Source: JBKPRX01 sp046734795 (lineage in GTDB: Bacteria > Actinomycetota > Thermoleophilia > Gaiellales > Gaiellaceae). From it: a stretch of 33,541 nt of DNA. Shown in pieces: positions 7,752 through 17,186 of this stretch. Both the position numbers and the translations under genes were made by a program. The notes under the pieces were generated by a model. That model saw nothing but the letters and a program-made list of their open reading frames with translations. It was not told the origin of the DNA and made no database searches. The first letter of the stretch is position 1. Each line of letters begins with the position of its first letter. The DNA lies in the NCBI GenBank assembly GCA_046734795.1, contig JBKPRX010000006.1, forward strand, positions 1-33,541. Reading direction: 5' to 3'.

Positions 7752-9064
7752 TGCTTCGCGGCGTCGAACTGCTGCTCTTCCGTCGAGCCCTTGAGTGCGA
7801 GCGTCGACGACTGACCTCCGGTGACGGTCTCGAGCACCTGGTCGAAATAGCCGGCGCCGACCTCACGCTGGTGCCGTGTGGCCGTGTAGCCGTCCTTCTC
7901 CAGCGCGAACTCGCCTTCCTGGAGCTCGACGTACGCGGTCATCGCGCTTGCGGCATAGCCCTTCGCGAGCTCGAACATGCCGGCGTTCAGCGAGTGGAAG
8001 CCCGCGAGCGTGATGAACTGGAAGCGGTAGCCCATCTCCGCGAGCTCCTGCTGGAAGCGCGCGATCTGATCGTCGTCGAGATGTGCCTTCCAGTTGAACG
8101 ACGGCGAGCAGTTGTACGCAAGGAGCTTGCCCGGAAACTTCTCGTGGATCGCCTGTGCGAATTCGCGCGCCTCGCCCATGTCAGGCGTCGAGGTCTCGCA
8201 CCAGAGCATGTCCGCGTACGGCGCGTACGCGAGCCCGCGCGAGATCGCCGCTTCGATTCCGTCGCGCACGCGGTAGAAGCCCTCCGGCGTTCGCTCGCCC
8301 GTGCAGAAGCCCGCGTCGTTCTCGTCGATGTCGCTCGTCAGGAGCGTCGCCGCGAGCGCGTCGGTGCGCGCGACGAGAATCGTCGGAACGTCGAGGACGT
8401 CGGCCGCGAGGCGCGCAGCCGTGAGCGTGCGGACGAACTGGCTCGTCGGGATGAGCACCTTGCCGCCCAGGTGGCCGCACTTCTTTTCCGATGCGAGCTG
8501 ATCCTCGAAGTGAACGCCCGAAGCGCCCGCTTCGATCATCGACTTCATCAGCTCGTACGCATTGAGCGCACCGCCGAACCCGGCTTCTGCGTCGGCGAGG
8601 ATCGGCGCGTACCAGTCGAGGCCGTTCCGTCCCTCGGACCACTCGATCTGGTCGGCGCGCTGCAACGCGTTGTTGATGCGCTTGACGAGCGCAGGCGCGC
8701 TGTTCGCGGGATAGAGGCTCTGGTCGGGATACGTCTGCGCGGCGAGGTTTGCATCGCCTGCGACCTGCCACCCCGAGAGGTAGATCGCCTTCAGGCCCGC
8801 CTTCACCATCTGGACGGCCTGGTTGCCCGTCACGGCACCGAGGGCGCGCACGTACGAGGCGTCGTCCTGCAGCATGCGCCAGAGGCGCTCGGAGCCGAGC
8901 CGCGCGATCGTGTGCTCGGGAACGACCGACCCGCGCAGCCGTGCGACTTCCTCGGCGCTGTAGGTGCGGGTGACGCCCTTCCAGCGCTCGTCCGACTCCC
9001 AGCGGTTCTGGAGCTCTTGGGCGAGCGCCTGGATCCGAGATTCAGGGTAATTCTCCGTGGACAC
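7748..9064 (-). CDS. aceA: Isocitrate lyase
   Basis: First enzyme of the glyoxylate shunt: isocitrate is cleaved to succinate and glyoxylate, allowing growth on acetate, fatty acids or other C2 sources. The 438-aa protein has the family size. It contains the catalytic loop ASEKKCGHLGGK (KKCGH about residues 194-198, Cys196), YLSGWQVAGDAN, WYAPILADAEAGFGG, VARTDALAATLLTSD and LAYNCSPSFNWKAHL. GTG start at 9064 is preceded by an AGGAGG Shine-Dalgarno (9072-9077) lying inside the end of the upstream MFS gene. Only two bases separate the MFS stop from this start. ATGA overlap with aceB follows. Confidence 0.98.
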   Translation of the reverse strand: MSTENYPESRIQALAQELQNRWESDERWKGVTRTYSAEEVARLRGSVVPEHTIARLGSERLWRMLQDDASYVRALGAVTGNQAVQMVKAGLKAIYLSGWQVAGDANLAAQTYPDQSLYPANSAPALVKRINNALQRADQIEWSEGRNGLDWYAPILADAEAGFGGALNAYELMKSMIEAGASGVHFEDQLASEKKCGHLGGKVLIPTSQFVRTLTAARLAADVLDVPTILVARTDALAATLLTSDIDENDAGFCTGERTPEGFYRVRDGIEAAISRGLAYAPYADMLWCETSTPDMGEAREFAQAIHEKFPGKLLAYNCSPSFNWKAHLDDDQIARFQQELAEMGYRFQFITLAGFHSLNAGMFELAKGYAASAMTAYVELQEGEFALEKDGYTATRHQREVGAGYFDQVLETVTGGQSSTLALKGSTEEQQFDAAKQ

Positions 9065-9066
9065 GA

Positions 9067-10286
9067 TCAGCCTCCTATTTCCCGACGCAGTTCGGATCCA
9101 GAGTACCCGAAGCTCGGCTCGGCCTTCCCACTCACCGGCAGAAGGCAGGCAAACGACGCGAGCGCGAGCACGGCGAGGCCCGCGAGCGCCCAGCGGTAGG
9201 TGTCGGTCTCGTCGATCGTCAGGCCAGCGAGCGGCGGGCCGACGAGCGCACCGACGGCGCCGGAGGTGTAGAGCGCCCCGATCGTGCCGCCGAGCGCGGC
9301 CGCGCCGAAGACCTCGGCGGCAACTGCCGGCATGAGCGCGACGAAGCCGCCGTAGCCGACGCCGAAGAGCAGCGCGAAGACGGCCACGAGCCAGTAGCGC
9401 TCGGCCGCGAGCCAGAGGACGCAGGCGACCGCGATCAGCAGGAAACAGCCGCGTAGCGTCATCATGCGCCCGCCCCGGTCGGCGAGCCAGCCGAGGCCGA
9501 TCCGGCCGAGGACGCTACCCGCGCCCACGAGGCTGACGAGCGCAGATGCGGCGAAGTGTCCCGTCCCGTGATCCTCGGCGAACGGCGCGAGGTAGACGAA
9601 CGTGACCGCGATCGGGAACGTCATGAAGAGTCCCGAGACGTACAGCCAGCCGAACGAGCGCGTGCGTACCGCAGGACTGAGTCGGAGCGGCACGGGCACG
9701 TGACCGGGCGGCGTTCGCAGGAGCCCAGCCGCCACAACGAGCGTCGCGCATGAAGCAGCCGCGAGCACGACATAGGCCCAGCGCCACCCGAACGCGTCGA
9801 TCAACGCCGCGGAGATGACCGGACTGACGATCGTGCCGACGCCGATCCCGGCGACCGCGAGACCGACGGCGACGCCGCGCCGTCGTGGGAACCACGCGGA
9901 TACGACTGCGACCGCGGGCACGTAGCCGCAGGCGACACCGATCCCGACGCCGAGTCCATAGGTCACGTAGTCGACCCACAGCGACGAGGCCGCTGCCGTC
10001 AAGAGCAGCCCGAGGGTCATCGCGGCTGCGCCGACGAGCACGACGCGCCGCGTTTGGTAGCGGTCGGCAAGCGGCCCGGTCACGACGCCGAGCAGAAAGA
10101 AGAGGCTCGTCGTGATCGCGAACGGAAACGACGTCGCGCCCTTGCCTGCGCCGAGGTCGTCGGCGATCGCGTTGAAGAACGCGCCGTAGCTGTAGGCGAC
10201 GCCGAAGACGCACGCCATCGTCACGAACGCTGCGCCGACGACGACCCAGCCGTAGCCGCCGTCGAGGGTGTCGTGCTCGGCCGTCG

Positions 10287-10290
<4 letters not shown>
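9067..10290 (-). CDS. MFS transporter (monocarboxylate / OFA-like)
   Basis: About 407 aa with 12 predicted membrane helices. The N-terminal GGYGWVVVGAAFVTM and AYSYGAFFNAIADDLG fit the monocarboxylate porter / oxalate-formate antiporter branch of the major facilitator superfamily. An MFS loop motif A-like GPLADRYQTRRV follows helix 2, and GLGWLADRGGRMMTLRG is the matching loop in the second half. It sits between clpX and aceA, so import of a short carboxylate feeding the glyoxylate shunt is a reasonable inference; the substrate is not determined. The natural start is puzzling: homologous sequence begins right at the clpX stop, where the codon is ATA (10290-10288) overlapping TAA as ATAA instead of the usual ATGA. 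Upstream in-frame starts lie well inside clpX (GTG 10395), and downstream ones would remove part of helix 1. Confidence 0.9.
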
Positions 10291-11563
<1,273 letters not shown>

Positions 11564-11564
<1 letters not shown>

Positions 11565-11704
11565 TAGTGAGCCGTCCAGTACGCGCCGCGATCTTCAAGG
11601 ACGCAGGGAGCGGTCGGGCTGAACAGTCCGGGCGCGACCGAGGACGCCGCGCGGCGGCGTCTCATCGCGGTTCGCAAGCCGCCGTCGTGTGCTGGATGGC
11701 TCAC
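11564..11704 (-). CDS. Candidate small ORF between clpP and clpX
   Basis: A 46-codon frame starts at GTG 11704 with a Shine-Dalgarno-like AAGGAG five bases upstream and ends in TAG at 11564, overlapping the clpX GTG by one base (TAGTG). It begins MSHPAHDGGLRTAMRRRRAA and ends LEDRGAYWTAH. It is basic and not recognised. If translated, it would couple clpX translation to an upstream cistron. The alternative is an untranslated 190-base spacer that is open by chance in GC-rich DNA. I see no conserved motif and no function is assigned. Confidence 0.3.
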
Positions 11705-11754
11705 TGACACTCCTTGTACCTCGGATCGCCTGTCTCGTCTACCTGGGCTTTGGT

Positions 11755-12339
11755 CTACCTGTGCTCGATCACGTTGTCGATGATCCCGTATTCCTTGGCC
11801 TCATCGGGGCTCATGAAGTAATCCCGCTCCATGTCCTTCGCGACCTTGTCCTTCGGCTGTTCCGTGTGCTTGGAGATGATTTCCTCGAGCCGGCGCTTGA
11901 GATCGAGCACCTCGCGGGCCTGGATCTCGATGTCGGTGCCCTGCCCTTGGAAGCCCCCGCTGACCTGGTGGATCAGGATCTTGGCATTCGGGAGGGCCAT
12001 CCGCTTTCCTTTCGCGCCGCCCGCGAGGAGGAGGGCGCCCATGCTCATCGCGATCCCGACGCAGATCGTCTGAACGTCGGGCTTGATGTACTGCATCGTG
12101 TCGTAGATCGCGAGGCCCGCGTAGACCGAGCCGCCCGGCGAGTTGACGTAGAGCACGATGTCCTTGTCCGGGTCTTCCGCCTCGAGATGGAGGAACTGGG
12201 CGACGATCAGGTTCGCGATCTGATCGTCGACCGGCGTCCCGAGGAAGATGATGCGCTCGTTCAAGAGGCGCGAGTAGATGTCGAACGAGCGCTCGCCGCG
12301 CGACGTCTGCTCGATCACCATCGGAATCAGAGGACTCAC
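11755..12339 (-). CDS. clpP: ATP-dependent Clp protease proteolytic subunit
   Basis: Serine peptidase that forms the tetradecameric ClpP barrel and degrades proteins unfolded by ClpX/ClpC. The 194-aa protein is family length. The catalytic triad is visible: Ser99 in GIAMSMGALLLAGG, His124 in AKILIHQVSGGFQG, and Asp173 in ERDYFMSPDEA. YVNSPGGSVYAGLAIYDTM is the standard ClpP signature region. GTG start at 12339 has an upstream GGAG and lies 11 bases after the trigger factor stop, so both are co-transcribed. Confidence 0.98.
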   Translation of the reverse strand: MSPLIPMVIEQTSRGERSFDIYSRLLNERIIFLGTPVDDQIANLIVAQFLHLEAEDPDKDIVLYVNSPGGSVYAGLAIYDTMQYIKPDVQTICVGIAMSMGALLLAGGAKGKRMALPNAKILIHQVSGGFQGQGTDIEIQAREVLDLKRRLEEIISKHTEQPKDKVAKDMERDYFMSPDEAKEYGIIDNVIEHR

Positions 12340-12350
12340 TTACGTTCTCC

Positions 12351-13691
12351 TTAGCTGCCGGGGGTCCACAACTTCTTCTCCGTCTCAGGCTTTTCCTTGT
12401 CGGGAGTCCAGATCGCCTCGCGCGCCGCCGCGACCTCGGGCTCGACCCGCTGCACTTCCTGCGCAAGACGGTCCGCCGCTTCGCGCAAGCGGAGGTCGTC
12501 GCGAAGCTGTTCGAAGCGGCCGCCGGCACGCAGGGCGTCGAGAAGCGCATCTGCGTCTTCTCCGGCCGCCTCCGCTTGCTCGCGTACGAGCGCTTCGACG
12601 GTCTCGTCCGCAACGGAGATGCCGAGGTCGTCCGCCAGCGCCTCGAGCACGAGCTCGCGCGCGACCGAACGCGACGCCTCGCCGTACAGGCGCGCGACGA
12701 GATCGTTTGCATTCGTCCCCGTCATGGCGAGATAGGTGTCGAAGTCGATCCCGCGGCGCTCGACCTGCGAGATGAGCCCGGTGAGGAGCTCACGCGCTCG
12801 CGCTTCGACGATCGGTCCGCGCGCGTCGACGCCTGAGGCCTGCGCGAGGCTGTCCACCGCCTCGGCGCGGAACGCCGAGTCGAGCTCGGCGGCGATCTGG
12901 TCGCGCAGCCGCGACTCGATGTCCTCGCGCAGCTCGGCGAGCGTGTCGAACTCCGTGGCCGCGCGCGCGAGGTCGTCGTCGAGCGGCGGCAAGACGCGTT
13001 CGTAGATCTCCTTCAACGTGACCGTAAGCGTCTGCGTGTTCCCGTCGGCGAGCTCGAACTCGATCGACTTCGAGTCGCCCGTCGAGAGTCCGACGAGACC
13101 GGCCTCGACCTCGTCGACGACGGTGCCGCGCCCGAGCTCGATCACGTAGTCCTCGCGACGGTCGCCGCCGTCGGCGACGAGATCGACGATCGCAGCATCG
13201 CCCGCTTGCACCGCGCGGCCGTCTACCGGGGCAAGCTCCGCCACCGTCTCTTGCAGAACGTGCAGCTCCTGCTCGACGAGCTCGGCCGGCGGCTCCGGCT
13301 CGCGGTAGGGCACCTCGAGCGTCTTCCAGTCGGCGAGCTTCGGCTTCTCCTGCACGGCAACCGTCGCCTGGAACTCCCAGTCCTCGTCCTCGGAGCTCGG
13401 CAGCTCGAAGTCGTACTGCGGCTGGGCAACCGGCCGCAGGCGCTGCCTCGCCGCCGCGTTCCAGAACCACCCGCCGATGTGCGAGTCGATTGCTTCCTGG
13501 AGGATCCGTTCCTTGCCGAGCCGCTGGACGAGCACCGGCATCGGCACCTTGCCTTTGCGAAAGCCCGGAATCTTGGCCGCGCCGGCGAGATCGGAAGCCG
13601 CGTGCTCGACCGCGTGGTGCACGTCCGCGCTCGGCACCTGCACGGTCAGCCGAACGGTGTTCTCGGCGACCTCCTCGACGTCCGTCTTCAC
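12351..13691 (-). CDS. tig: Trigger factor, ribosome-associated chaperone
   Basis: Ribosome-bound folding chaperone. 446 aa with the ribosome-binding N-terminal domain (VEEVAENTVRLTVQVPSADV, loop signature IPGFRKGKVPMPVLVQRLG) and a central FKBP-like domain (VQAGDAAIVDLVADGG, IELGRGTVVDEVEAGLVGL). A long helical C-terminal substrate-binding domain is rich in Glu, Ala and Arg. The GTG at 13691 (VKTDVEEV) matches the normal family start; TTG 13703 is the alternative. The longer frame running up to 14450 is antisense to the phosphatase gene and tRNA-Leu. It is first in the tig-clpP-clpX-MFS-aceA-aceB-regulator run. A small AGGCC-TTTT-GGCCT inverted repeat (13708-13721) lies just upstream. Confidence 0.96.
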   Translation of the reverse strand: MKTDVEEVAENTVRLTVQVPSADVHHAVEHAASDLAGAAKIPGFRKGKVPMPVLVQRLGKERILQEAIDSHIGGWFWNAAARQRLRPVAQPQYDFELPSSEDEDWEFQATVAVQEKPKLADWKTLEVPYREPEPPAELVEQELHVLQETVAELAPVDGRAVQAGDAAIVDLVADGGDRREDYVIELGRGTVVDEVEAGLVGLSTGDSKSIEFELADGNTQTLTVTLKEIYERVLPPLDDDLARAATEFDTLAELREDIESRLRDQIAAELDSAFRAEAVDSLAQASGVDARGPIVEARARELLTGLISQVERRGIDFDTYLAMTGTNANDLVARLYGEASRSVARELVLEALADDLGISVADETVEALVREQAEAAGEDADALLDALRAGGRFEQLRDDLRLREAADRLAQEVQRVEPEVAAAREAIWTPDKEKPETEKKLWTPGS

Positions 13692-13748
13692 CCCGCCATT
13701 CAAGCAGAGGCCTTTTGGCCTGAGACTTGTGGCGCGTAGGGTCAGCCG

Positions 13749-14336
13749 ATGGGTTTGTACGTCTTCGCACGGCACGCGCACTCGACGTTGAACGTGAGCG
13801 GACGCATCAACGGCGATCCCACTGTCCCCGTGGAGCTGACCGAGGACGGTCGGGCGGAAGCTCGTGTGCTCGGCCTCGCACTGGCGAACGTGCCCCTCCA
13901 AGTGTGCGTCCACACTCGCTTTGAACGAACGCGCGAGACGGCAGAGCTCGCAATCGGCAGCCGTGACGTACCGATGATCGAGGAGCCTCTCCTCGACGAC
14001 GTGGACGTCGGTGACCTCGAGGGCTCGACGATCGCCGACTATCGCGCCTGGAAGGCGAAGCACCGGCGAAACGATCCCTTTCCGGGCGGAGAGAGCCTCG
14101 ACGACGTCGCGCGCCGTTACTCGCGTGGCTTTCGGGCGCTGCTCGAGGGGCCCGAGACTGCGGTCCTCGTCGTCTGCCACGAGATTCCGATCCGCTATGC
14201 GTTGAATGCGGCTGCCGGCTCGGACGATCTCGACGGGCCCGTCCACGCAATCCCCAACGCGGCACCGTTCCTTTTCGACGACGACGCCCTCGCACGCGCG
14301 GCCGAGCGCCTCGCTGCGCTCGTCGAGTGCGGGTGA
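13749..14336 (+). CDS. Histidine phosphatase superfamily protein (phosphoglycerate-mutase-like)
   Basis: A 195-aa branch-1 histidine phosphatase. The N-terminal strand and catalytic histidine are in LYVFARHAHSTLN (RHA where RHG is usual). TRFERTRETAELAI carries the phosphate-pocket arginines, LDDVDVGDLEG the acidic residue region, and VVCHEIPIRYAL the second catalytic histidine. Substrate is unknown; relatives act on phosphosugars and cobalamin intermediates. TAGGGT at 13737-13742, with TTGGCC 16 bases upstream, could be a promoter placing the transcript start on the ATG (leaderless). The last three codons overlap the 3' end of the opposing tRNA-Leu gene by nine bases. Confidence 0.9.
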   Translation: MGLYVFARHAHSTLNVSGRINGDPTVPVELTEDGRAEARVLGLALANVPLQVCVHTRFERTRETAELAIGSRDVPMIEEPLLDDVDVGDLEGSTIADYRAWKAKHRRNDPFPGGESLDDVARRYSRGFRALLEGPETAVLVVCHEIPIRYALNAAAGSDDLDGPVHAIPNAAPFLFDDDALARAAERLAALVECG

Positions 14337-14413
14337 GAGGACTCGAACCTCCAAGGGCCGTTCGGCCCAGCGGGACCTAAACCCGCCGCGTCTGCCAGTT
14401 CCGCCACACCCGC
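14328..14413 (-). tRNA. tRNA-Leu (UAG)
   Basis: An 86-nt class II tRNA: acceptor GCGGGTG/CACCCGC with discriminator A, anticodon stem GCGGG/CCCGC around loop TTTAGGT (anticodon TAG), long variable arm (TGGGCCGAACGGCCCTT), and T-arm GGAGGTTCGAGTCCTCT. CCA is not encoded. Its 3' end overlaps the stop region of the convergent histidine phosphatase gene (14328-14336). Confidence 0.98.
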
Positions 14414-14523
14414 GTTCCGCCCAGGATACGACGGTCTCGGGCGCCCTCACCCGTGCTGGGGATCCTGCCGGGCCGCCGGCGGGGATGGGCGCCTCGTCCG
14501 CATCGAGCTACGACGAGGGGAAC

Positions 14524-14928
14524 ATGACGGCACTGCGGCGTGTCTTGCTGGTGGACGATAACGACATCGTTCGCGAGCTCACGAGAGCGATGCTCGAGCG
14601 TCACGGCTTCGCGGTGGTCGATGCTGCGACGCCGCGCCAAGCGCTCACGATCGCAGTCTCGGGCGCAGGCGAGATCGACTTGCTCGTGACCGACGTCTAC
14701 ATGCCGGGCATGAACGGCCTCGAGCTCGCCGACCGCATCCTCGAGCTTCATCCGCGGATCAGCGTCCTCTACACCTCGGGCCACACCGACGAACGGATCC
14801 TCGCCCCGGGGACGGTGCCTTCGGGCGCTGCGTTCCTGCCGAAGCCGTTCTCGATGGCGGAGCTCATGCGGACGACCGAGGACGTCTTCGCCGCGACCGA
14901 GCTGCTCGCGGCGCCGAGCGCCGCCTAG
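14524..14928 (+). CDS. Stand-alone response-regulator receiver protein
   Basis: A 134-aa CheY-like receiver domain without an output domain. Markers are the acidic pocket VLLVDDNDIVREL, the phospho-acceptor strand LLVTDVYMPGMNGLEL (Asp in VTDVYMPG, about residue 60), the switch Thr/Ser in VLYTSGHTDE, and the Lys in FLPKPFSMAEL. ATG 14524 is preceded by GAGGGGAAC. No histidine kinase is adjacent, so the partner is unknown. It most resembles the receiver domains found at the C-terminus of hybrid kinases (YTSGHT, FLPKPFS), suggesting phosphorelay use; that is inference. It converges on glgP with stops overlapping in CTAG. Confidence 0.92.
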   Translation: MTALRRVLLVDDNDIVRELTRAMLERHGFAVVDAATPRQALTIAVSGAGEIDLLVTDVYMPGMNGLELADRILELHPRISVLYTSGHTDERILAPGTVPSGAAFLPKPFSMAELMRTTEDVFAATELLAAPSAA

Positions 14929-16541
14929 CTGCGAGTCGCAGCAACGCTCGCGGGTGCGTAGTAGCGCTCGACGTATTCCTTCAGCACACGTTGCATCGAG
15001 AACCGCGGTGCGAGCCGGCCGATCGACTCCTTCATCATCGTGACCCAACGGTCACGGTCGGCGTACGCGGGCACGACCTGACGCTCGAGCAGCTCGTAGA
15101 GCTGGGCTGCGTCCGCTGCGTCGGAGCGCCCGTCAATCGCCCAGCCGAGCGCAGGGTCGTACGCCTCGGGCCACCAGCCGTCGAGGACCGACACGTTGAG
15201 GACGCCGTTCACCGCAGCCTTCATGCCGCTCGTGCCCGAAGCCTCCTCGGGCCGGCGCGGCGTGTTGAGCCAGACGTCACAGCCGGGGATGAGCGTTTGC
15301 GCGACTGCGATGTCGTAGTCCTCGACGAAGACGACCCGGCCGCGGCCCGGCGAAGCGCGTGACAGCTCGACGACTCTCTGCATCACGTCCTTGCCCGCCT
15401 CGTCTTGGGGATGCGCCTTGCCGGCGACGACGACCTGCACCGGCAACGCGAGCAGGCGCTCGAGGTCGGTGAAGACGAGACCCGCGCGTTTGTACGTCGC
15501 GAAACGGCGCGCGAACCCGATCGTCAGCCGTTCCGGATCGAGATCGAGCGACCGCGCGAGTCGCTCCTTCAGCTCGACGTGCGTTTGCCAGAGCAACGTC
15601 GCGTCGAGTCGAGCGACAGCCTCCCAGCCGCCCTCTTGCGGTGTCGCGTCGGGACGCACGCCGACGCTGCGCAACAGCTCGGCAAGCTCGGGCGCGAGCC
15701 ATGTGCCGAGGTGGACGCCGTTCGTCACGTGACCGATCGGCAGCTCATCGGTCCACAGCCCGGCCCACATCTCGCGCGCAACCTCACCGTGCAGCTCCGA
15801 GACGCCGTTTCGGTGCGCCGAGAGCCGCAACGCGAGCGGCGTCATGCCGAACCCGCGGCTCCCGTCGCTCGCACCGAGCGCAAGCAGACGCGTGGGCGCG
15901 AGACCGGCCTGCGCCGCCAGACCGGCGACATAGCGGAGCACGAGGTCGGGCGCGAAGACCTCGTTCCCCGCGGGGACCGGCGTGTGGGTCGTAAAGACAG
16001 TCGTGCGCCGCACGAGCTCGAGCGCGTCGTCCGGATCTCGACCTTCCTCGACGAGTCGTCGCGCGCGCTCGATCGTCGCGAACGCGGCATGACCTTCGTT
16101 CAGGTGGAACACCGTCGGCTCGAGCCCGAGCACGGCGAGCGCGCGCACCCCGCCCACGCCGAGCAGCAGCTCCTGGCGAATGCGGTGCTCGCGGTCGCCG
16201 CCGTAGAGCGCGTCGGTGACGAAGTCGACGTCGAGCAAATAGAGCGGCACCGACCCGACGTCCCGTCGCCATACGGCGGCCTCGACTGTCTTGTCGCCGA
16301 TCTCGACCGCGACTTGGATGTCCTCGCGCACGAGTCCGAGCTCGTCGGGATCGAGCGACGCGTACGTCTCGGTCTGCCGCCCGCGCGAGTCGATTCGCTG
16401 CTGGAAGTACCCACCGCGGTAGAAGAGTCCGACGCCGACGAGGGGAACGCCGAGGTCGCTCGCTGCCTTCAGGTGGTCGCCGGCGAGCACGCCGAGGCCG
16501 CCCGAGTAGATCGGCAGCTGCGCGTCGACGCCGAATTCCAT
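14925..16541 (-). CDS. glgP: Alpha-glucan (glycogen/maltodextrin) phosphorylase, short form, start atypical
   Basis: GT35 enzyme releasing glucose-1-phosphate from alpha-1,4-glucans. Diagnostic segments are LPIYSGGLGVLAGDHLKAAS, VFHLNEGHAAFATIERAR, VFTTHTPVPAGNEVF, IGHVTNGVHLGTWL, GFARRFATYKRAGL and the C-terminal PLP-lysine region EEASGTSGMKAAVNGVLN followed by SVLDGWWPEAYD. The only canonical start, ATG 16541, falls inside the conserved strand AYFSMEFG. Upstream codons continue plausibly (RIGAIGRLDDNLLVAYFS) for about 40 residues to a TGA at 16662-16664, without any ATG, GTG or TTG. Long relatives have about 90 more N-terminal residues; short relatives begin a few residues before AYFSMEFG. 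The gene is thus 5'-truncated, uses a non-canonical start, or carries an upstream mutation. The PLP site and C-terminus are intact. Confidence 0.85.
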   Translation of the reverse strand: MEFGVDAQLPIYSGGLGVLAGDHLKAASDLGVPLVGVGLFYRGGYFQQRIDSRGRQTETYASLDPDELGLVREDIQVAVEIGDKTVEAAVWRRDVGSVPLYLLDVDFVTDALYGGDREHRIRQELLLGVGGVRALAVLGLEPTVFHLNEGHAAFATIERARRLVEEGRDPDDALELVRRTTVFTTHTPVPAGNEVFAPDLVLRYVAGLAAQAGLAPTRLLALGASDGSRGFGMTPLALRLSAHRNGVSELHGEVAREMWAGLWTDELPIGHVTNGVHLGTWLAPELAELLRSVGVRPDATPQEGGWEAVARLDATLLWQTHVELKERLARSLDLDPERLTIGFARRFATYKRAGLVFTDLERLLALPVQVVVAGKAHPQDEAGKDVMQRVVELSRASPGRGRVVFVEDYDIAVAQTLIPGCDVWLNTPRRPEEASGTSGMKAAVNGVLNVSVLDGWWPEAYDPALGWAIDGRSDAADAAQLYELLERQVVPAYADRDRWVTMMKESIGRLAPRFSMQRVLKEYVERYYAPASVAATRS

Positions 16542-16632
16542 GCTGAAGTAGGCGACGAGGAGGTTGTCGTCAAGCCGGCCGATGGCCCCGATTCTGTCGA
16601 TGCAGGCGGCGATGCCGCCACCGGGACCCGCC

Positions 16633-16992
16633 CTACTCGTCTCGATGACCGTTGATGTTGATCAAGTTCCCGTCAGGCGCACGGACGAGGAACCTGCGGA
16701 TGCCCCACGGCTCGTCGGTCAGCGGATGAACGATCTCGTACCGCCGGCGCAGCGCTTCCGCGTAGGCCTCGTCGACGTCGTCGCCGACGTGCACTGAGAC
16801 GACCGAGTTCTCAGGACTCGTGTCGCCTCGCGTCACGAGCTGGACGCGCGCCCGGCCGTCAGGCGACGTGTAGCGCGCGACCCACCCGAGGTTGAACTCC
16901 TCCACGCTCAGGCCGAGGTACTCGGTGTAAAAGCCGCGCGCCGCGTCGATGTCGGCGACGGGCAGGTTCGCTGTCACTCCGGTTACTCGCAC
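16633..16992 (-). CDS. VOC / glyoxalase-fold protein
   Basis: A 119-aa vicinal-oxygen-chelate protein with the two beta-alpha-beta-beta-beta modules: VTGVTANLPVADIDAARGFY leading to YTEYLGLSV, and VVSVHVGDDVDEAYAEALRR leading to RRFLVRAPDGNLININGH. Function could be a lyase, dioxygenase or resistance protein; the sequence does not decide. GTG start at 16992. It is transcribed toward glgP, 91 bases upstream of its only canonical ATG, and its 3' end overlaps the possible N-terminal extension of glgP. Confidence 0.88.
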   Translation of the reverse strand: MRVTGVTANLPVADIDAARGFYTEYLGLSVEEFNLGWVARYTSPDGRARVQLVTRGDTSPENSVVSVHVGDDVDEAYAEALRRRYEIVHPLTDEPWGIRRFLVRAPDGNLININGHRDE

Positions 16993-17031
16993 ACCCGCTC
17001 CGTTCGGCCTCCTGGTCTAGCGATCGTCGAG

Positions 17032-17103
17032 TGGCCCCGGGAGGAGTCGAACCTCCGCGCGCGGATTCGAAGTCCGCCGCTCTATCCGCTGAGCTACGGG
17101 GCC
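17032..17103 (-). tRNA. tRNA-Arg (UCG)
   Basis: A 72-nt cloverleaf: acceptor GGCCCCG/CGGGGCC plus discriminator A, D-arm GCTCAGCGGATAGAGC, anticodon stem GCGGA/TCCGC around CTTCGAA (anticodon TCG), T-arm GGAGGTTCGACTCCTCC. CCA is not encoded. Confidence 0.98.
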
Positions 17104-17186
17104 GTTCGGCCGCAGTCTGCCAGTGTGAAGGACCCGCGAGGGTGTCCCGCGCCCGGTGCCTTCTCGCGAACGAGCCCGGCGCGTCG

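Noticed and set aside
7751..9199. 482-codon plus-strand frame opposite aceA
   Set aside because: Antisense shadow; aceA is unambiguous.
13692..14450. N-terminal extension of trigger factor to 699 aa
   Set aside because: The extension runs antisense through the phosphatase gene and tRNA-Leu and is not trigger-factor-like.
17120..17150. Terminator after the NHL gene
   Set aside because: Only a bulged short stem (GGACCC ... GGGTGTCC) is present and it is not convincing.
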